A stretch of 64,000 bases of DNA, from the NCBI GenBank assembly GCA_015689775.1, contig WVSR01000001.1:1-64000 (forward strand), given 5' to 3'. Positions 35,064-43,628 of the stretch are shown here, one piece after another. Both the position numbers and the translations under genes were made by a program. A model generated the notes under the pieces. It did not search any database, was not told where the DNA came from, and worked only from the letters and a program-made list of their open reading frames with translations. Source of the stretch: Rhodobacterales bacterium LSUCC0387. GTDB taxonomy: Bacteria > Pseudomonadota > Alphaproteobacteria > Rhodobacterales > Rhodobacteraceae. Every line of letters begins with the position of its first letter. Within the stretch, counting starts at the first letter, position 1.

Positions 35064-35833
35064 CAGCCCATCAGACCGCGGCGCACCAAATTGGCCCCTG
35101 CCACAAGCAACAGGATCAATGTGATCTTACGAAATTTTACGGGATCAAGCCGATCAGACAGCTTGAACCCCACCTGCATCCCAAGAAAAGCAGGGATGAG
35201 CAGCGCCACCGAAAACGGTGCCGTGGTAAGGTTCATCACCCCCGAGGAAAGATGCCCCGTCAATAGGCTGATCGACCCCAGACCATAGACCACACCCTGC
35301 ACCAACATCTGGCTGGACTTTGGGGTATTAAGCGCAATGAGATAAAGAACCGTGAGCGGCCCCCATGTGCCTGTCAGCCCCCCCAAAGCCCCCGCCAAAG
35401 TGCCAACACCCCATTCCGCCTTGCGGCGGTGTTGCGGTGGAATGTAAAACTTGATGCCCATCAGCTGGATCAGGGTTAACACCACCACAGGCAGACCAAG
35501 GATCAGATACATTTTTTGGATTGGTATGACGGTCACAAATTGCGCCAGGATAACGATCATCACACAGACGATCAGGATATACCGCCAATATTCCTCAAAC
35601 GCCGTTTTTGCCTCAGCCCAGCCATAACGGGCAACTTGCAATCCGTTGGAAAGGACAATCGGGAAAATGATGCCTGCAATCGCCAATTGCGGCTCTAGAA
35701 ACATCGACAAACCCGAAATCATGATCAGGGGCATGGCAAAGCCAACCGCACCTTTCACGAAACCTGCCGCAAAAGTCACGCCAAGGGCGAGGGCAAAAGC
35801 CCAATATGGCATCAGTTGTAAGAAATCTGTCAT
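35063..35833 (-). CDS. TauE/SafE-family permease
   Basis: 256 aa membrane protein from MTDFLQLMPYW at 35833 with GGGAG six bases upstream; the frame opens 12 codons earlier without support. About eight hydrophobic segments with the family's two-repeat layout, including GFVKGAVGFAMPL and GGLTGTWGPLTVLYL. Family members export sulfite, sulfoacetate or other small anions. No sulfur genes lie nearby, so the substrate is open. Confidence 0.87.
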   Translation of the reverse strand: MTDFLQLMPYWAFALALGVTFAAGFVKGAVGFAMPLIMISGLSMFLEPQLAIAGIIFPIVLSNGLQVARYGWAEAKTAFEEYWRYILIVCVMIVILAQFVTVIPIQKMYLILGLPVVVLTLIQLMGIKFYIPPQHRRKAEWGVGTLAGALGGLTGTWGPLTVLYLIALNTPKSSQMLVQGVVYGLGSISLLTGHLSSGVMNLTTAPFSVALLIPAFLGMQVGFKLSDRLDPVKFRKITLILLLVAGANLVRRGLMG

Positions 35834-36017
35834 GGCTGCTCCCTGCCTTGGCCAGGGTATTGCGTACATCTAGCCTCAAAACAAGCGCGACATTTTAATT
35901 CTTTTTGTTGCATTTTTTCGAATTAATGTTGCGCTGCAGCTGCAAAGTGATTTAGAAGCAGGTGCAAAATTGAAAGATAAAGCTTGCTCTTGCGGACCCT
36001 CAATTTGGAAAGACGCT

Positions 36018-37700
36018 ATGCCTCGTGACGCCGAAATGACCGCTGCCAATGTGATCTTGGCCAATCTCACCGCTTTAACGGCAGAGGCCCTGCCCTCAGT
36101 TGAAGCGGTTTTGGCCCGCGCCAAGGACGCTGTGCGCGATTTGGTGACAGTTGACGGTAAAATCTCGGGCGCGGTGATAGAGGCAGAACAGACCGCCACA
36201 CATGGTCTGGCATGGCTTGCCACCTATGTTGAGGCACTGCGCCAGATGCAGACATGGGCCGAACTCTTGGGCAGTGAGGGCAAGTTTGGTGATATTGAGC
36301 AATTAATCTTGCAAATTGGTTTTGGCGAATATCTGGCCCAACTTCAGGGCGGGATTGCCATGAACCAAGGCGAGGTTCTTCGCCTTTCTGAACTTGGGCT
36401 TGCGGGCGCAGATGCAAATCTTCTGAAGACAGATGCAATCGCCACATTGATCACACGCGGTAACACCCAAGCTGTCCGTTTGCGCCTTGTTGAGTTGATG
36501 CAGGAACGCGCTGCAGAAATCACTGTTGGGGCCTCAGGCCTTGAAAATGAATTGGAAATGATCCGCGAACAATTCCGCCGCTATGCGTTGGAAAAAGTCG
36601 AGCCTTTCGCACATGACTGGCACCTGAAAGACGAGCTGATCCCACTCTCTGTGATCGAAGAACTGGCAAAGATGGGCGTGTTCGGCCTCACTATTCCAGA
36701 GGAATATGGTGGCTTTGGCCTGTCCAAAGCCGCGATGTGTGTCGTCTCGGAAGAACTTAGCCGCGGATATATTGGCGTGGGTTCTCTTGGAACGCGTTCA
36801 GAAATTGCTGCTGAGTTGATTCTTGCCGGGGGCTCGGATGAGCAGAAGAAAAAATGGCTACCCGCTTTGGCAAGCGCGGAGAAGCTGCCAACAGCCGTGT
36901 TCACCGAACCCAACACTGGCTCAGACTTGGGCAGCCTGCGCACCCGCGCGGTCAAGGATGAGACGGGCAATTACCGCATCACGGGCAATAAGACATGGAT
37001 CACCCACGCGTCACGCACCCATGTCATGACTCTCTTGGCCCGCACTGACCCCACGACCACAGATTACCGTGGTCTGTCGATGTTCTTGGCCGAAAAGACA
37101 CCGGGCAATGACGCAAACCCCTTCCCCACCGCAGGCATGACCGGCGGCGAGATTGAGGTCTTGGGTTATCGCGGCATGAAAGAATACGAACTTGGCTTCG
37201 ACAATTTCGAAGTGAAGGGCGAGAACCTTTTGGGCGGCCAAGAGGGGCAAGGCTTTAAGCAATTGATGCAAACTTTTGAAAGCGCGCGCATCCAGACCGC
37301 CGCCCGCGCCGTCGGCGTGGCGCAATCTGCCTTGGATGTTTCGATGCAATATGCCCAAGATCGCAAACAATTCGGCAAATCCCTGATCGAATTCCCGCGT
37401 GTTGCCTCAAAATTGGCCATGATGGCCGTGGAAATTATGATTGCGCGGCAATTGACCTATTTCTCCGCACGCGAAAAAGACAATGACCGCCGCTGCGACC
37501 TTGAGGCAGGAATGGCCAAATTGCTTGGCGCACGGGTGGCATGGGCCGCCGCCGATAACGGGCTGCAAATTCACGGTGGCAATGGATTTGCGCTTGAGTA
37601 TAAAATCAGCCGTATTTTGTGCGATGCCCGTATCCTCAACATCTTTGAAGGCGCGGCCGAGATCCAAGCACAGGTGATTGCGCGCCGCCTTCTGAGCTAA
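36018..37700 (+). CDS. mcd: (2S)-methylsuccinyl-CoA dehydrogenase
   Basis: 560 aa from the ATG at 36018 (GGAAAG upstream); a TTG at 35970 is another possible start. A standard acyl-CoA dehydrogenase domain starts near residue 180 (LEMIREQFRRYALEKVEPFAHDW) and keeps the flavin motifs TEPNTGSDL, WITHA and GGNG. Ahead of it is an extra N-terminal domain of about 170 residues, a hallmark of Mcd of the ethylmalonyl-CoA pathway. Mcd oxidises methylsuccinyl-CoA to mesaconyl-CoA and passes electrons to ETF, encoded 10 kb away. The segment before the start is AT-rich. No other ethylmalonyl-CoA gene is in the window. Confidence 0.88.
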   Translation: MPRDAEMTAANVILANLTALTAEALPSVEAVLARAKDAVRDLVTVDGKISGAVIEAEQTATHGLAWLATYVEALRQMQTWAELLGSEGKFGDIEQLILQIGFGEYLAQLQGGIAMNQGEVLRLSELGLAGADANLLKTDAIATLITRGNTQAVRLRLVELMQERAAEITVGASGLENELEMIREQFRRYALEKVEPFAHDWHLKDELIPLSVIEELAKMGVFGLTIPEEYGGFGLSKAAMCVVSEELSRGYIGVGSLGTRSEIAAELILAGGSDEQKKKWLPALASAEKLPTAVFTEPNTGSDLGSLRTRAVKDETGNYRITGNKTWITHASRTHVMTLLARTDPTTTDYRGLSMFLAEKTPGNDANPFPTAGMTGGEIEVLGYRGMKEYELGFDNFEVKGENLLGGQEGQGFKQLMQTFESARIQTAARAVGVAQSALDVSMQYAQDRKQFGKSLIEFPRVASKLAMMAVEIMIARQLTYFSAREKDNDRRCDLEAGMAKLLGARVAWAAADNGLQIHGGNGFALEYKISRILCDARILNIFEGAAEIQAQVIARRLLS

Positions 37701-37702
37701 TC

Positions 37703-38064
37703 ATGCGCGCCTTGGGTGTATGTGCCGCCCTTCTGGCACTCGCCGCCTGCAAAGAAAGCAAGCCCATGCCCCCTGTCGGGCCGTGGGTCTTGTAGTCTGA
37801 TCTAAGCATAACCTTGGAGGTGGACGTAGAATTTAACTTTTACTGCCAAGGCCTCTGCAGTCGTTATTTTGGTCGGTTCGAAGTGGTGGAAACAGGCCTC
37901 AGCTCTGACCCCATTGGTGCTACGCTGATGGCCTGCCCCAATCTGGACCAAAAATCGCCGATTTCAGCGCCCTTGAGGCGGCCCGCAGCGCGGCGGTGGA
38001 GGATGGGCAGCTGGTTCTCCGAAGTGCTGAGGGCACAGCCCTCGTTTTCAGCCCTCAACCTTGA
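37703..38064 (+). pseudogene. Broken META/HslJ-like lipoprotein gene
   Basis: A frame opens at 37703 with a short signal sequence and lipobox (LALAACKES), two bases after the mcd stop. It is ended by TAG at 37793-37795. The same frame continues (VEFNFYCQGLCSRYFGRFEV, then GATLMACP), which resembles the META/HslJ domain. Downstream of about 37945 the family-like reading shifts by one base (DFSALEAARSAAVEDGQL to LVFSPQP), ending in TGA at 38062. One stop and one single-base shift therefore break it. The last 10 bases overlap the convergent recO end. Confidence 0.6.
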
Positions 38065-38777
38065 CGGCTGAGGATATCCACCAAGCGCCCCCGCGCGACG
38101 GGAAGCGGGCGATCCCCCAAACTGGAGGCAAGATGGTTGGCCAAGAAATGCCCTGTCAGGCGCAAGCCCGCTTGCCTCTCCGCAGGATCAGCGGGGCCAA
38201 CCCCCTGCAAAAAGCGCGGCAAGGGCAAAAGGCGATCTGCCCATTCACCCGCCGCATCGCGCGCCACAGCGCGCCCTGTGCGCGGCGACACATAGGCCAA
38301 ATCCTGTGACACGCCTGTTCGGGCGCAGTGGCTAAGATCAAGGCCAAAGCCCAACTCAGATAGCAGCGCCAACTCCCATTGCACATAGGCATCAAGCCAA
38401 TGATCCGCACCCAGCCCATCCAACAGCGCAAGGCTATGTGCATAAAGCGCGGGGTAGGCGCTGCGTTCAGGTAGAGCAAAAGACAACAGAGCACAAACCG
38501 CGTTGAGCCCTGCAAGCTGCACAGGGTCGTTCATCGCAGGGGCCGCGCGCGAGACTAAAGGCTCGATTGTAAAGGCGCCCATATGATCCGCGAGGCGCGC
38601 GCGCCATGTCGCTTGAAGCTGCGTTCCAACTTGCAAATGGGCGGCCATTTTACGAGATGCGCCACCCCGCAGAACGCCCACGAAACGGCCCTGCTCTGCG
38701 GTGAAGATTTCAAGGATGGCGGCAGATTCCCCATGGCGCCGCGCCGCGAGCAATATACCTTCTGCGTGCCATTCCAT
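38055..38777 (-). CDS. recO: DNA repair protein RecO
   Basis: 240 aa from the ATG at 38777 ([13 protein letters not shown]). RecO loads RecA with RecR at gaps. The N-terminal OB-fold (residues 1-80) and helical C-terminal domain are present. Only the first of the usual zinc-type cysteines can be picked out, which is frequent in the family. It is the last gene of the rnc-era-DUF1491-recO run, a common alphaproteobacterial grouping. Confidence 0.93.
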   Translation of the reverse strand: MEWHAEGILLAARRHGESAAILEIFTAEQGRFVGVLRGGASRKMAAHLQVGTQLQATWRARLADHMGAFTIEPLVSRAAPAMNDPVQLAGLNAVCALLSFALPERSAYPALYAHSLALLDGLGADHWLDAYVQWELALLSELGFGLDLSHCARTGVSQDLAYVSPRTGRAVARDAAGEWADRLLPLPRFLQGVGPADPAERQAGLRLTGHFLANHLASSLGDRPLPVARGRLVDILSRQG

Positions 38778-38799
38778 CAAATCAGATCCTTTGCTGCGG

Positions 38800-39132
38800 C
38801 TACAGTAATCCCTCTTGATCTAGCATATGCCGACCCGCGCGATCTTCCACCTCAATTACCCAAAGATCAGGATCAAATTCGCGCTGTTTGGCGATGGCTG
38901 CATCCACCTCGGCCTCTTGCCCTTGCGTCAGCACATCCCAGACCCGCGCACCAGTGTCTAGATCAAACCCACGATGAAACAAGGAGGCGGTGCCATCCAG
39001 CAAAGACAGCTTAACCAAGACCGCACCCGCATCCCTATCACCCCGCGCCACTACAAAGGCCGGGATCTCGGACAAAGACAGCCGCCGCAGATAGGCCCGC
39101 ACCCAAAACTCTGCGCGTAGACGGGGGGTCAC
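38800..39132 (-). CDS. DUF1491-family protein
   Basis: 110 aa. It begins with GTG at 39132 and overlaps the era stop by four bases (GTGA). The sequence [14 protein letters not shown], then [13 protein letters not shown], and [18 protein letters not shown] near the end are typical of DUF1491, a small alphaproteobacterial family of unknown function. Its conserved place between era and recO suggests a housekeeping role, but none is known. Confidence 0.9.
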   Translation of the reverse strand: MTPRLRAEFWVRAYLRRLSLSEIPAFVVARGDRDAGAVLVKLSLLDGTASLFHRGFDLDTGARVWDVLTQGQEAEVDAAIAKQREFDPDLWVIEVEDRAGRHMLDQEGLL

Positions 39133-40040
39133 TTGGTGTTCCCATCCTTAAAATCTAAACCCATTTCTGAATAGCGCTCAGATTCTTCTAGCCAATTCGG
39201 GCGCACTTTAACCTGCAAAAATAGGTGCACCTTGCGGCCAAGAAATTCGGCTAATTCTTCGCGCGCGGCGCGCGAAACGGCCTTAATCGTTTCGCCCCGA
39301 TGGCCTAACAAAATACCCTTATGCCCATCACGGCTGACATAAATCACCTGATCAATGCGCGCGCTGCCATCATCGCGTTCGTACCAACTCTCGGTTTCCA
39401 CCGTCAATTGATACGGCAATTCTTGATGCAAGCGCAGTGTTAGCTTTTCGCGTGTCATTTCCGCGGCGATCACGCGCATTGGCAAATCGGCTATTTGATC
39501 TTTTGGATAAAGCCACGGCCCCTCTGGCATCTCTTGCGCCAACCATTCGCGCAAATCACCGACACCAGAGCCACGCTCCGCCGAGATCATAAAGGTTTTC
39601 ACAAATGGAAACGCAGCATTGGCCTCTTCGGTCAGTTTCAACAACTGAGGCGCCTGAACGCGGTCGATTTTGTTAATCGCCAAAGCGATCTTCCGACCCG
39701 AGGCCTTTTCAAGCAAACCGCTCAAAATTTCCTTGACCCCTTCGGTCAACCCACGATGGGCCTCGATGAGCAGGACAACCACATCCGCATCTGCGGCCCC
39801 ATTCCAAGCGGCCGCGACCATCGCCCGATCCAAACGGCGGCGCGGCCGAAACAGACCAGGCGTGTCGACAAAAACAATCTGGCTTTCGCCCTCAAGCGCC
39901 ACACCACGAATACGCGCGCGAGTGGTCTGCACCTTATGGGTCACAATCGAAACTTTTGCCCCGACCATATGATTAAGCAGGGTAGATTTGCCTGCGTTCG
40001 GCTCACCAATAAGGGCAACAAATCCAGCGCTGCTGGTCAT
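39129..40040 (-). CDS. era: GTPase Era
   Basis: 303 aa. Ribosome-assembly GTPase that binds the 3' end of 16S rRNA. G1 GEPNAGKST (residues 12-20), G3 DTPGL and G4 NKID are intact, followed by a C-terminal KH domain (GHKGILLGHRGETIK). It follows rnc by 63 bases and overlaps the DUF1491 gene. Confidence 0.97.
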   Translation of the reverse strand: MTSSAGFVALIGEPNAGKSTLLNHMVGAKVSIVTHKVQTTRARIRGVALEGESQIVFVDTPGLFRPRRRLDRAMVAAAWNGAADADVVVLLIEAHRGLTEGVKEILSGLLEKASGRKIALAINKIDRVQAPQLLKLTEEANAAFPFVKTFMISAERGSGVGDLREWLAQEMPEGPWLYPKDQIADLPMRVIAAEMTREKLTLRLHQELPYQLTVETESWYERDDGSARIDQVIYVSRDGHKGILLGHRGETIKAVSRAAREELAEFLGRKVHLFLQVKVRPNWLEESERYSEMGLDFKDGNTK

Positions 40041-40103
40041 GGAGAATTCCTTTTTTCAACGATCTTTGGGCATAGCGGTAAATAAGCCCTAGCGCCAGAC
40101 GCA

Positions 40104-40793
40104 TTAAGCGGAACCACCCTCTAGGGCAGCAAGCAATTTTTTTGCGGCTTCTTGTTCGGCGTGACGCTTAGCTTTGGCGCTGGCCTGCGCGGCCTCGCCC
40201 GAACTGAGGGTGACTTCGATGGTGAAGGTGGGCGCATGATCTGGCCCTTCACGGCTAAGCTCGGCATAGCGAGGCAGGCCTTTTCCCTTGGCTTGCGCCC
40301 ATTCCTGCAAGGCGGTTTTCGCATCGCGGGCATCATCAGCCACTGTGTCGGCCTTGCCCGCCCAGAGACGGCGGATCAGCCCGCGCACCGCATCATAGCC
40401 TGAATCCAAATAAACGGCGGCAATCACGGCCTCCATAGCATCACCCAAAAGGGCATCTTTGCGGCGCCCCCCCGTCATCATTTCGGATTTGCCCAGTTTC
40501 AACACCGCGCCCAAATTTACGCTGCGCGCAACTTCTGCGCAGGTTTCCTTGCGCACAAGAGCGTTAAAGCGGGGGGCCAATTGTCCCTCGGGCGCGTATT
40601 GATCCTGTTCGAGTAACAGCTCAGCAATGACCAATCCCAAAATGCGATCCCCCAAGAATTCCAAGCGCTGATTATCCGCACGGGTTGGAGAGGAAAGCGA
40701 AGAATGGGTCAAAGCCCGCAAAATCAATTCGGGGCGGGAAAAGTTATGCCCTAAACGGGCGCAAAACTCGTCAATCTCAAGCGACAATTTCAC
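40104..40793 (-). CDS. rnc: Ribonuclease III
   Basis: 229 aa. Cleaves double-stranded RNA, including rRNA precursors. The catalytic signature [16 protein letters not shown] is near residue 43, and the C-terminal double-stranded RNA-binding domain is complete. It starts with GTG at 40793, overlapping the lepB stop (GTGA). Its presence makes RNase III processing of the rplL-rpoB spacer feasible in this organism. Confidence 0.97.
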   Translation of the reverse strand: MKLSLEIDEFCARLGHNFSRPELILRALTHSSLSSPTRADNQRLEFLGDRILGLVIAELLLEQDQYAPEGQLAPRFNALVRKETCAEVARSVNLGAVLKLGKSEMMTGGRRKDALLGDAMEAVIAAVYLDSGYDAVRGLIRRLWAGKADTVADDARDAKTALQEWAQAKGKGLPRYAELSREGPDHAPTFTIEVTLSSGEAAQASAKAKRHAEQEAAKKLLAALEGGSA

Positions 40794-41578
40794 TTTAATG
40801 CTCTAAAAAAACGATCACTGCGCCATGTCCAGAAATAGACCATGCGATCCCCTGCAGACGAAAAGATCACCCGATCTGCTCGGCCCAACAGATTTTCAAC
40901 GGGCACGAATCCGACCCCGCCAATAGAACGCGGGAAACGGCTATCTTGGGAGTTGTCACGATTGTCGCCCATCACGAACACATGACCTTCGGGGACGGTA
41001 AATTCGGGGGTGTTATCCGCGAAAGAGCGGTCGTCAATATTCAACACCGCATGCGATACCCCATTGGGAAGCGTTTCAATAGCGCGGTCTTTTTCGCAGA
41101 TACCACTCACCCCAACGGGCGCATTGGAACAGCGCGGAAGGTGGCCCAGCGGGCCTTGTGGCTCAAAAGCCTCAGCGAAAGGTTCTGTTGGCTCTTGTGA
41201 GACAGGCGTGCCGTTAATGGTCAACTGGCCATCTTGAACTTGGATCACATCCCCGGGCAGGCCAATAACACGCTTGATGAAATCTGCATCATTGGTGGGA
41301 TGGCGGAAGACAGCGATATCACCACGCTCGGGCAATGTCTCGAAGATGCGGCCCGAGAAGGGACACATCGAGAAAGGGCAGCTGTGACGCGAATAGCCAT
41401 AGGCCATTTTATTCACAAACAGGAAATCACCGATCAGCAACGTATCTTTCATTGACCCTGACGGGATCCAAAATGGCTGAAAGAACAAGGTACGAAAGAC
41501 ACCTGCAATCAGCAGCGCGTAGACAATCGTTTTGATCGTCTCACCAATTCCCTCTTTTTTTGCCTTGTAGCTTGCCAT
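40790..41578 (-). CDS. lepB: Signal peptidase I
   Basis: 262 aa from [12 protein letters not shown] at 41578; the 21 extra codons upstream lack family support. One N-terminal membrane helix (residues 15-35) is followed by the catalytic Ser42 (IPSGSM) and the catalytic Lys in [12 protein letters not shown] cysteine-containing insert ([16 protein letters not shown]) follows the Ser region and is found in related alphaproteobacteria. It is coupled to rnc by a four-base overlap. Confidence 0.96.
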   Translation of the reverse strand: MASYKAKKEGIGETIKTIVYALLIAGVFRTLFFQPFWIPSGSMKDTLLIGDFLFVNKMAYGYSRHSCPFSMCPFSGRIFETLPERGDIAVFRHPTNDADFIKRVIGLPGDVIQVQDGQLTINGTPVSQEPTEPFAEAFEPQGPLGHLPRCSNAPVGVSGICEKDRAIETLPNGVSHAVLNIDDRSFADNTPEFTVPEGHVFVMGDNRDNSQDSRFPRSIGGVGFVPVENLLGRADRVIFSSAGDRMVYFWTWRSDRFFRALK

Positions 41579-41704
41579 GCGTTTTGCCCCATCCACTAAA
41601 AAATCGCGGTGGCCTTCGCCTGTGGCACCCTTGTGTCGCATCGCGGCAGGATTGCCAAAACGTCAACCGACCCATGCCCCTCTTGGGCCGCGCGCGCCCT
41701 GCTG

Positions 41705-42157
41705 TCAAGCAAGCGAACGGTTCGGCGGGGTTGGCATAGCGGGAAGTTGCGCAGATATCCCATCTGGCAGCGCCTCAATGACCACGTATGCCTGCGCCCA
41801 TGGATGATCATCAGTCAATGTCACATGGATAACCGCGTCATAACCTTCAGGGGTCATTTCATTAAGCCGCTCTTGCGCCCATCCTGTGACATGCATCACC
41901 GGCTGACCCGTTTCCAAATTCGTCACCGACATATCGCGCCACGCAATCCCCATGCGCAACCCTGTTCCCATTGCCTTGGAACAGGCCTCTTTAGCCGCCC
42001 ATCTTTTGGCGTAAACCGCAGCGGGTTCTTGCATACGTTCAGCCCGTTTTTGTTCATGTTCTGTGAACACGCGGTTACGGAACCGATCACCAAACCGATC
42101 AAGCGCACGCTGGATGCGTTCGATATTCGCAAGATCCGTTCCGATGCCCAAAATCAC
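41705..42157 (-). CDS. acpS: Holo-[acyl-carrier-protein] synthase
   Basis: 150 aa. Attaches phosphopantetheine to ACP. The metal-binding Asp is in [12 protein letters not shown], and the Glu/Lys motif is [14 protein letters not shown]. Starting with GTG at 42157, it overlaps the pdxJ stop by four bases. The C-terminus is about 20 residues longer than in the shortest homologues and is Pro-rich. The 126 bases between it and lepB hold no gene. Confidence 0.95.
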   Translation of the reverse strand: MILGIGTDLANIERIQRALDRFGDRFRNRVFTEHEQKRAERMQEPAAVYAKRWAAKEACSKAMGTGLRMGIAWRDMSVTNLETGQPVMHVTGWAQERLNEMTPEGYDAVIHVTLTDDHPWAQAYVVIEALPDGISAQLPAMPTPPNRSLA

Positions 42158-42897
42158 GCGCGGGCCTCCTCCATCAGGCGGCGCATTTCACTGATGGCGG
42201 CAGACAACCCTGTAAACAACGCCTCGCCGATCAGGAAATGACCAATATTCAATTCGCGCACCTCTTTGATGGCCGCAATGGGGGTAACTGTCTCATAATT
42301 CAAACCATGCCCCATATGCACCTCAAGGCCCAGATCAGCCGCCTGTTTTGCACCTTCGATCAAGCGGGAAAGTTCGGCTTTGTGGGCCTCCATCTCACCC
42401 TCGGCGTAGTAATCGCAATAGGCCCCCGTGTGCAGTTCGATGACAGGCGCTCCTATGCCCGCGGCTGCCGCAATTTGCAGCGGGTCTGCGGCAATGAACA
42501 TCGACACGCGGATACCTGCATCGCGCAAAGGCGCAATGAATTCCGCCAAGCGCGCCGCGTCCCCTGCCACATCAAGACCACCTTCGGTGGTGCGTTCTTC
42601 GCGCCGCTCAGGAACGATACAGGCGGCATGAGGGCGATGAGACAGCGCAATTTTTTGCATCTCCGTCGTGGCGGCCATCTCGAAATTGAGCGGGGTTTTA
42701 ATCGCGGCCGTCAGCCCCGCGATATCTTCGTCACGAATGTGACGGCGGTCTTCGCGCAAATGCGCCGTAATGCCATCAGCCCCTGCCGCTTCGGCCAAGA
42801 GGGCAGCCCGCAAAGGATCAGGAAGCGCACCACCGCGCGCGTTTCGCAATGTTGCGACATGGTCAATATTGACCCCCAGCCTAAGATCGCGGGTCAT
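42154..42897 (-). CDS. pdxJ: Pyridoxine 5'-phosphate synthase
   Basis: 247 aa from [23 protein letters not shown] at 42897 with GGGAGG seven bases upstream; six extra codons in the frame are not needed. Condenses aminoacetone phosphate and deoxyxylulose 5-phosphate to make vitamin B6. The second substrate is the product of dxs, also in this window. The TIM-barrel signature segments, such as HLREDRRHI and [11 protein letters not shown], are present. Confidence 0.96.
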   Translation of the reverse strand: MTRDLRLGVNIDHVATLRNARGGALPDPLRAALLAEAAGADGITAHLREDRRHIRDEDIAGLTAAIKTPLNFEMAATTEMQKIALSHRPHAACIVPERREERTTEGGLDVAGDAARLAEFIAPLRDAGIRVSMFIAADPLQIAAAAGIGAPVIELHTGAYCDYYAEGEMEAHKAELSRLIEGAKQAADLGLEVHMGHGLNYETVTPIAAIKEVRELNIGHFLIGEALFTGLSAAISEMRRLMEEARA

Positions 42898-42933
42898 CTG
42901 GTGCCTCCCACCCATTGTGTAATGAATGTCAAT

Positions 42934-43578
42934 CTAGCGTTTTGAGCTCAAAGTGCCAGCCTGTTCGCGGCATTTCTCAATCTTCGCTCTGCGCTTGGCA
43001 ATACGGCTTTTTTGATAAGCATGGATTAGAGGCACACTGATAAAATATGCCAGGATCGATGACAAAAGCCCTGGAACAATCGCCCCAATCATCCATGGAA
43101 AAAAAACTGTATCATAGAAAATCTTCAGCTCGTACCAATGCGCAGGCGCACCTGAAAAAATCGACCATAGGTGATGCAATAAATCACCCGAAGCCCCCCG
43201 AAAGCGCGCAATCAACCCGGCATTCACATCACTGCGCATGGTTGAGCCAAGCATGAAATGGCCCGTTTCAAGCGAGATGATCGCAATCGGCACATAGGTC
43301 AGCGGGTTGCCGACAAAAGTCGCCAAAAGCGAAGCAATCACATTGCCACGCAAAATCCATGCAAGCAGAGCCGCGATAAAAAAATGGAGCCCAAAAAAGG
43401 GAGTGAAGACAGCAAAGACCCCAGCGGCAACACCGCGCCCAATCGATTCAGCCGATCCAGGCAGGCGGTTCAGACGATGGGTGACATATTGAAAGGCACG
43501 CATCCATCCGCCACGCGGATAGACCCATTCGGCCACAATCCGAAGCAAGGGTCGCTGATCCCTTCGCTTAAATACCAC
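42934..43578 (-). CDS. DUF2062-domain membrane protein
   Basis: 214 aa starting with GTG at 43578, GGAG six bases upstream. The DUF2062 core is clear: PGSAESIGRGVAAGVFAVFTPFFGLHF and NPLTYVPIAI, with about four hydrophobic segments and a basic C-terminal tail. Function unknown. It lies between rel and pdxJ on the same strand. Confidence 0.9.
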   Translation of the reverse strand: MVFKRRDQRPLLRIVAEWVYPRGGWMRAFQYVTHRLNRLPGSAESIGRGVAAGVFAVFTPFFGLHFFIAALLAWILRGNVIASLLATFVGNPLTYVPIAIISLETGHFMLGSTMRSDVNAGLIARFRGASGDLLHHLWSIFSGAPAHWYELKIFYDTVFFPWMIGAIVPGLLSSILAYFISVPLIHAYQKSRIAKRRAKIEKCREQAGTLSSKR

Positions 43579-43628
43579 GGATTGCTCCTCTCCCTTAATT
43601 GCGTAGCTACACCCGCGCCGTGTCGAGT

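Noticed and set aside
36581-36970. 129-codon minus-strand frame opposite mcd
   Set aside because: Lies fully within the acyl-CoA dehydrogenase coding region and has no support.
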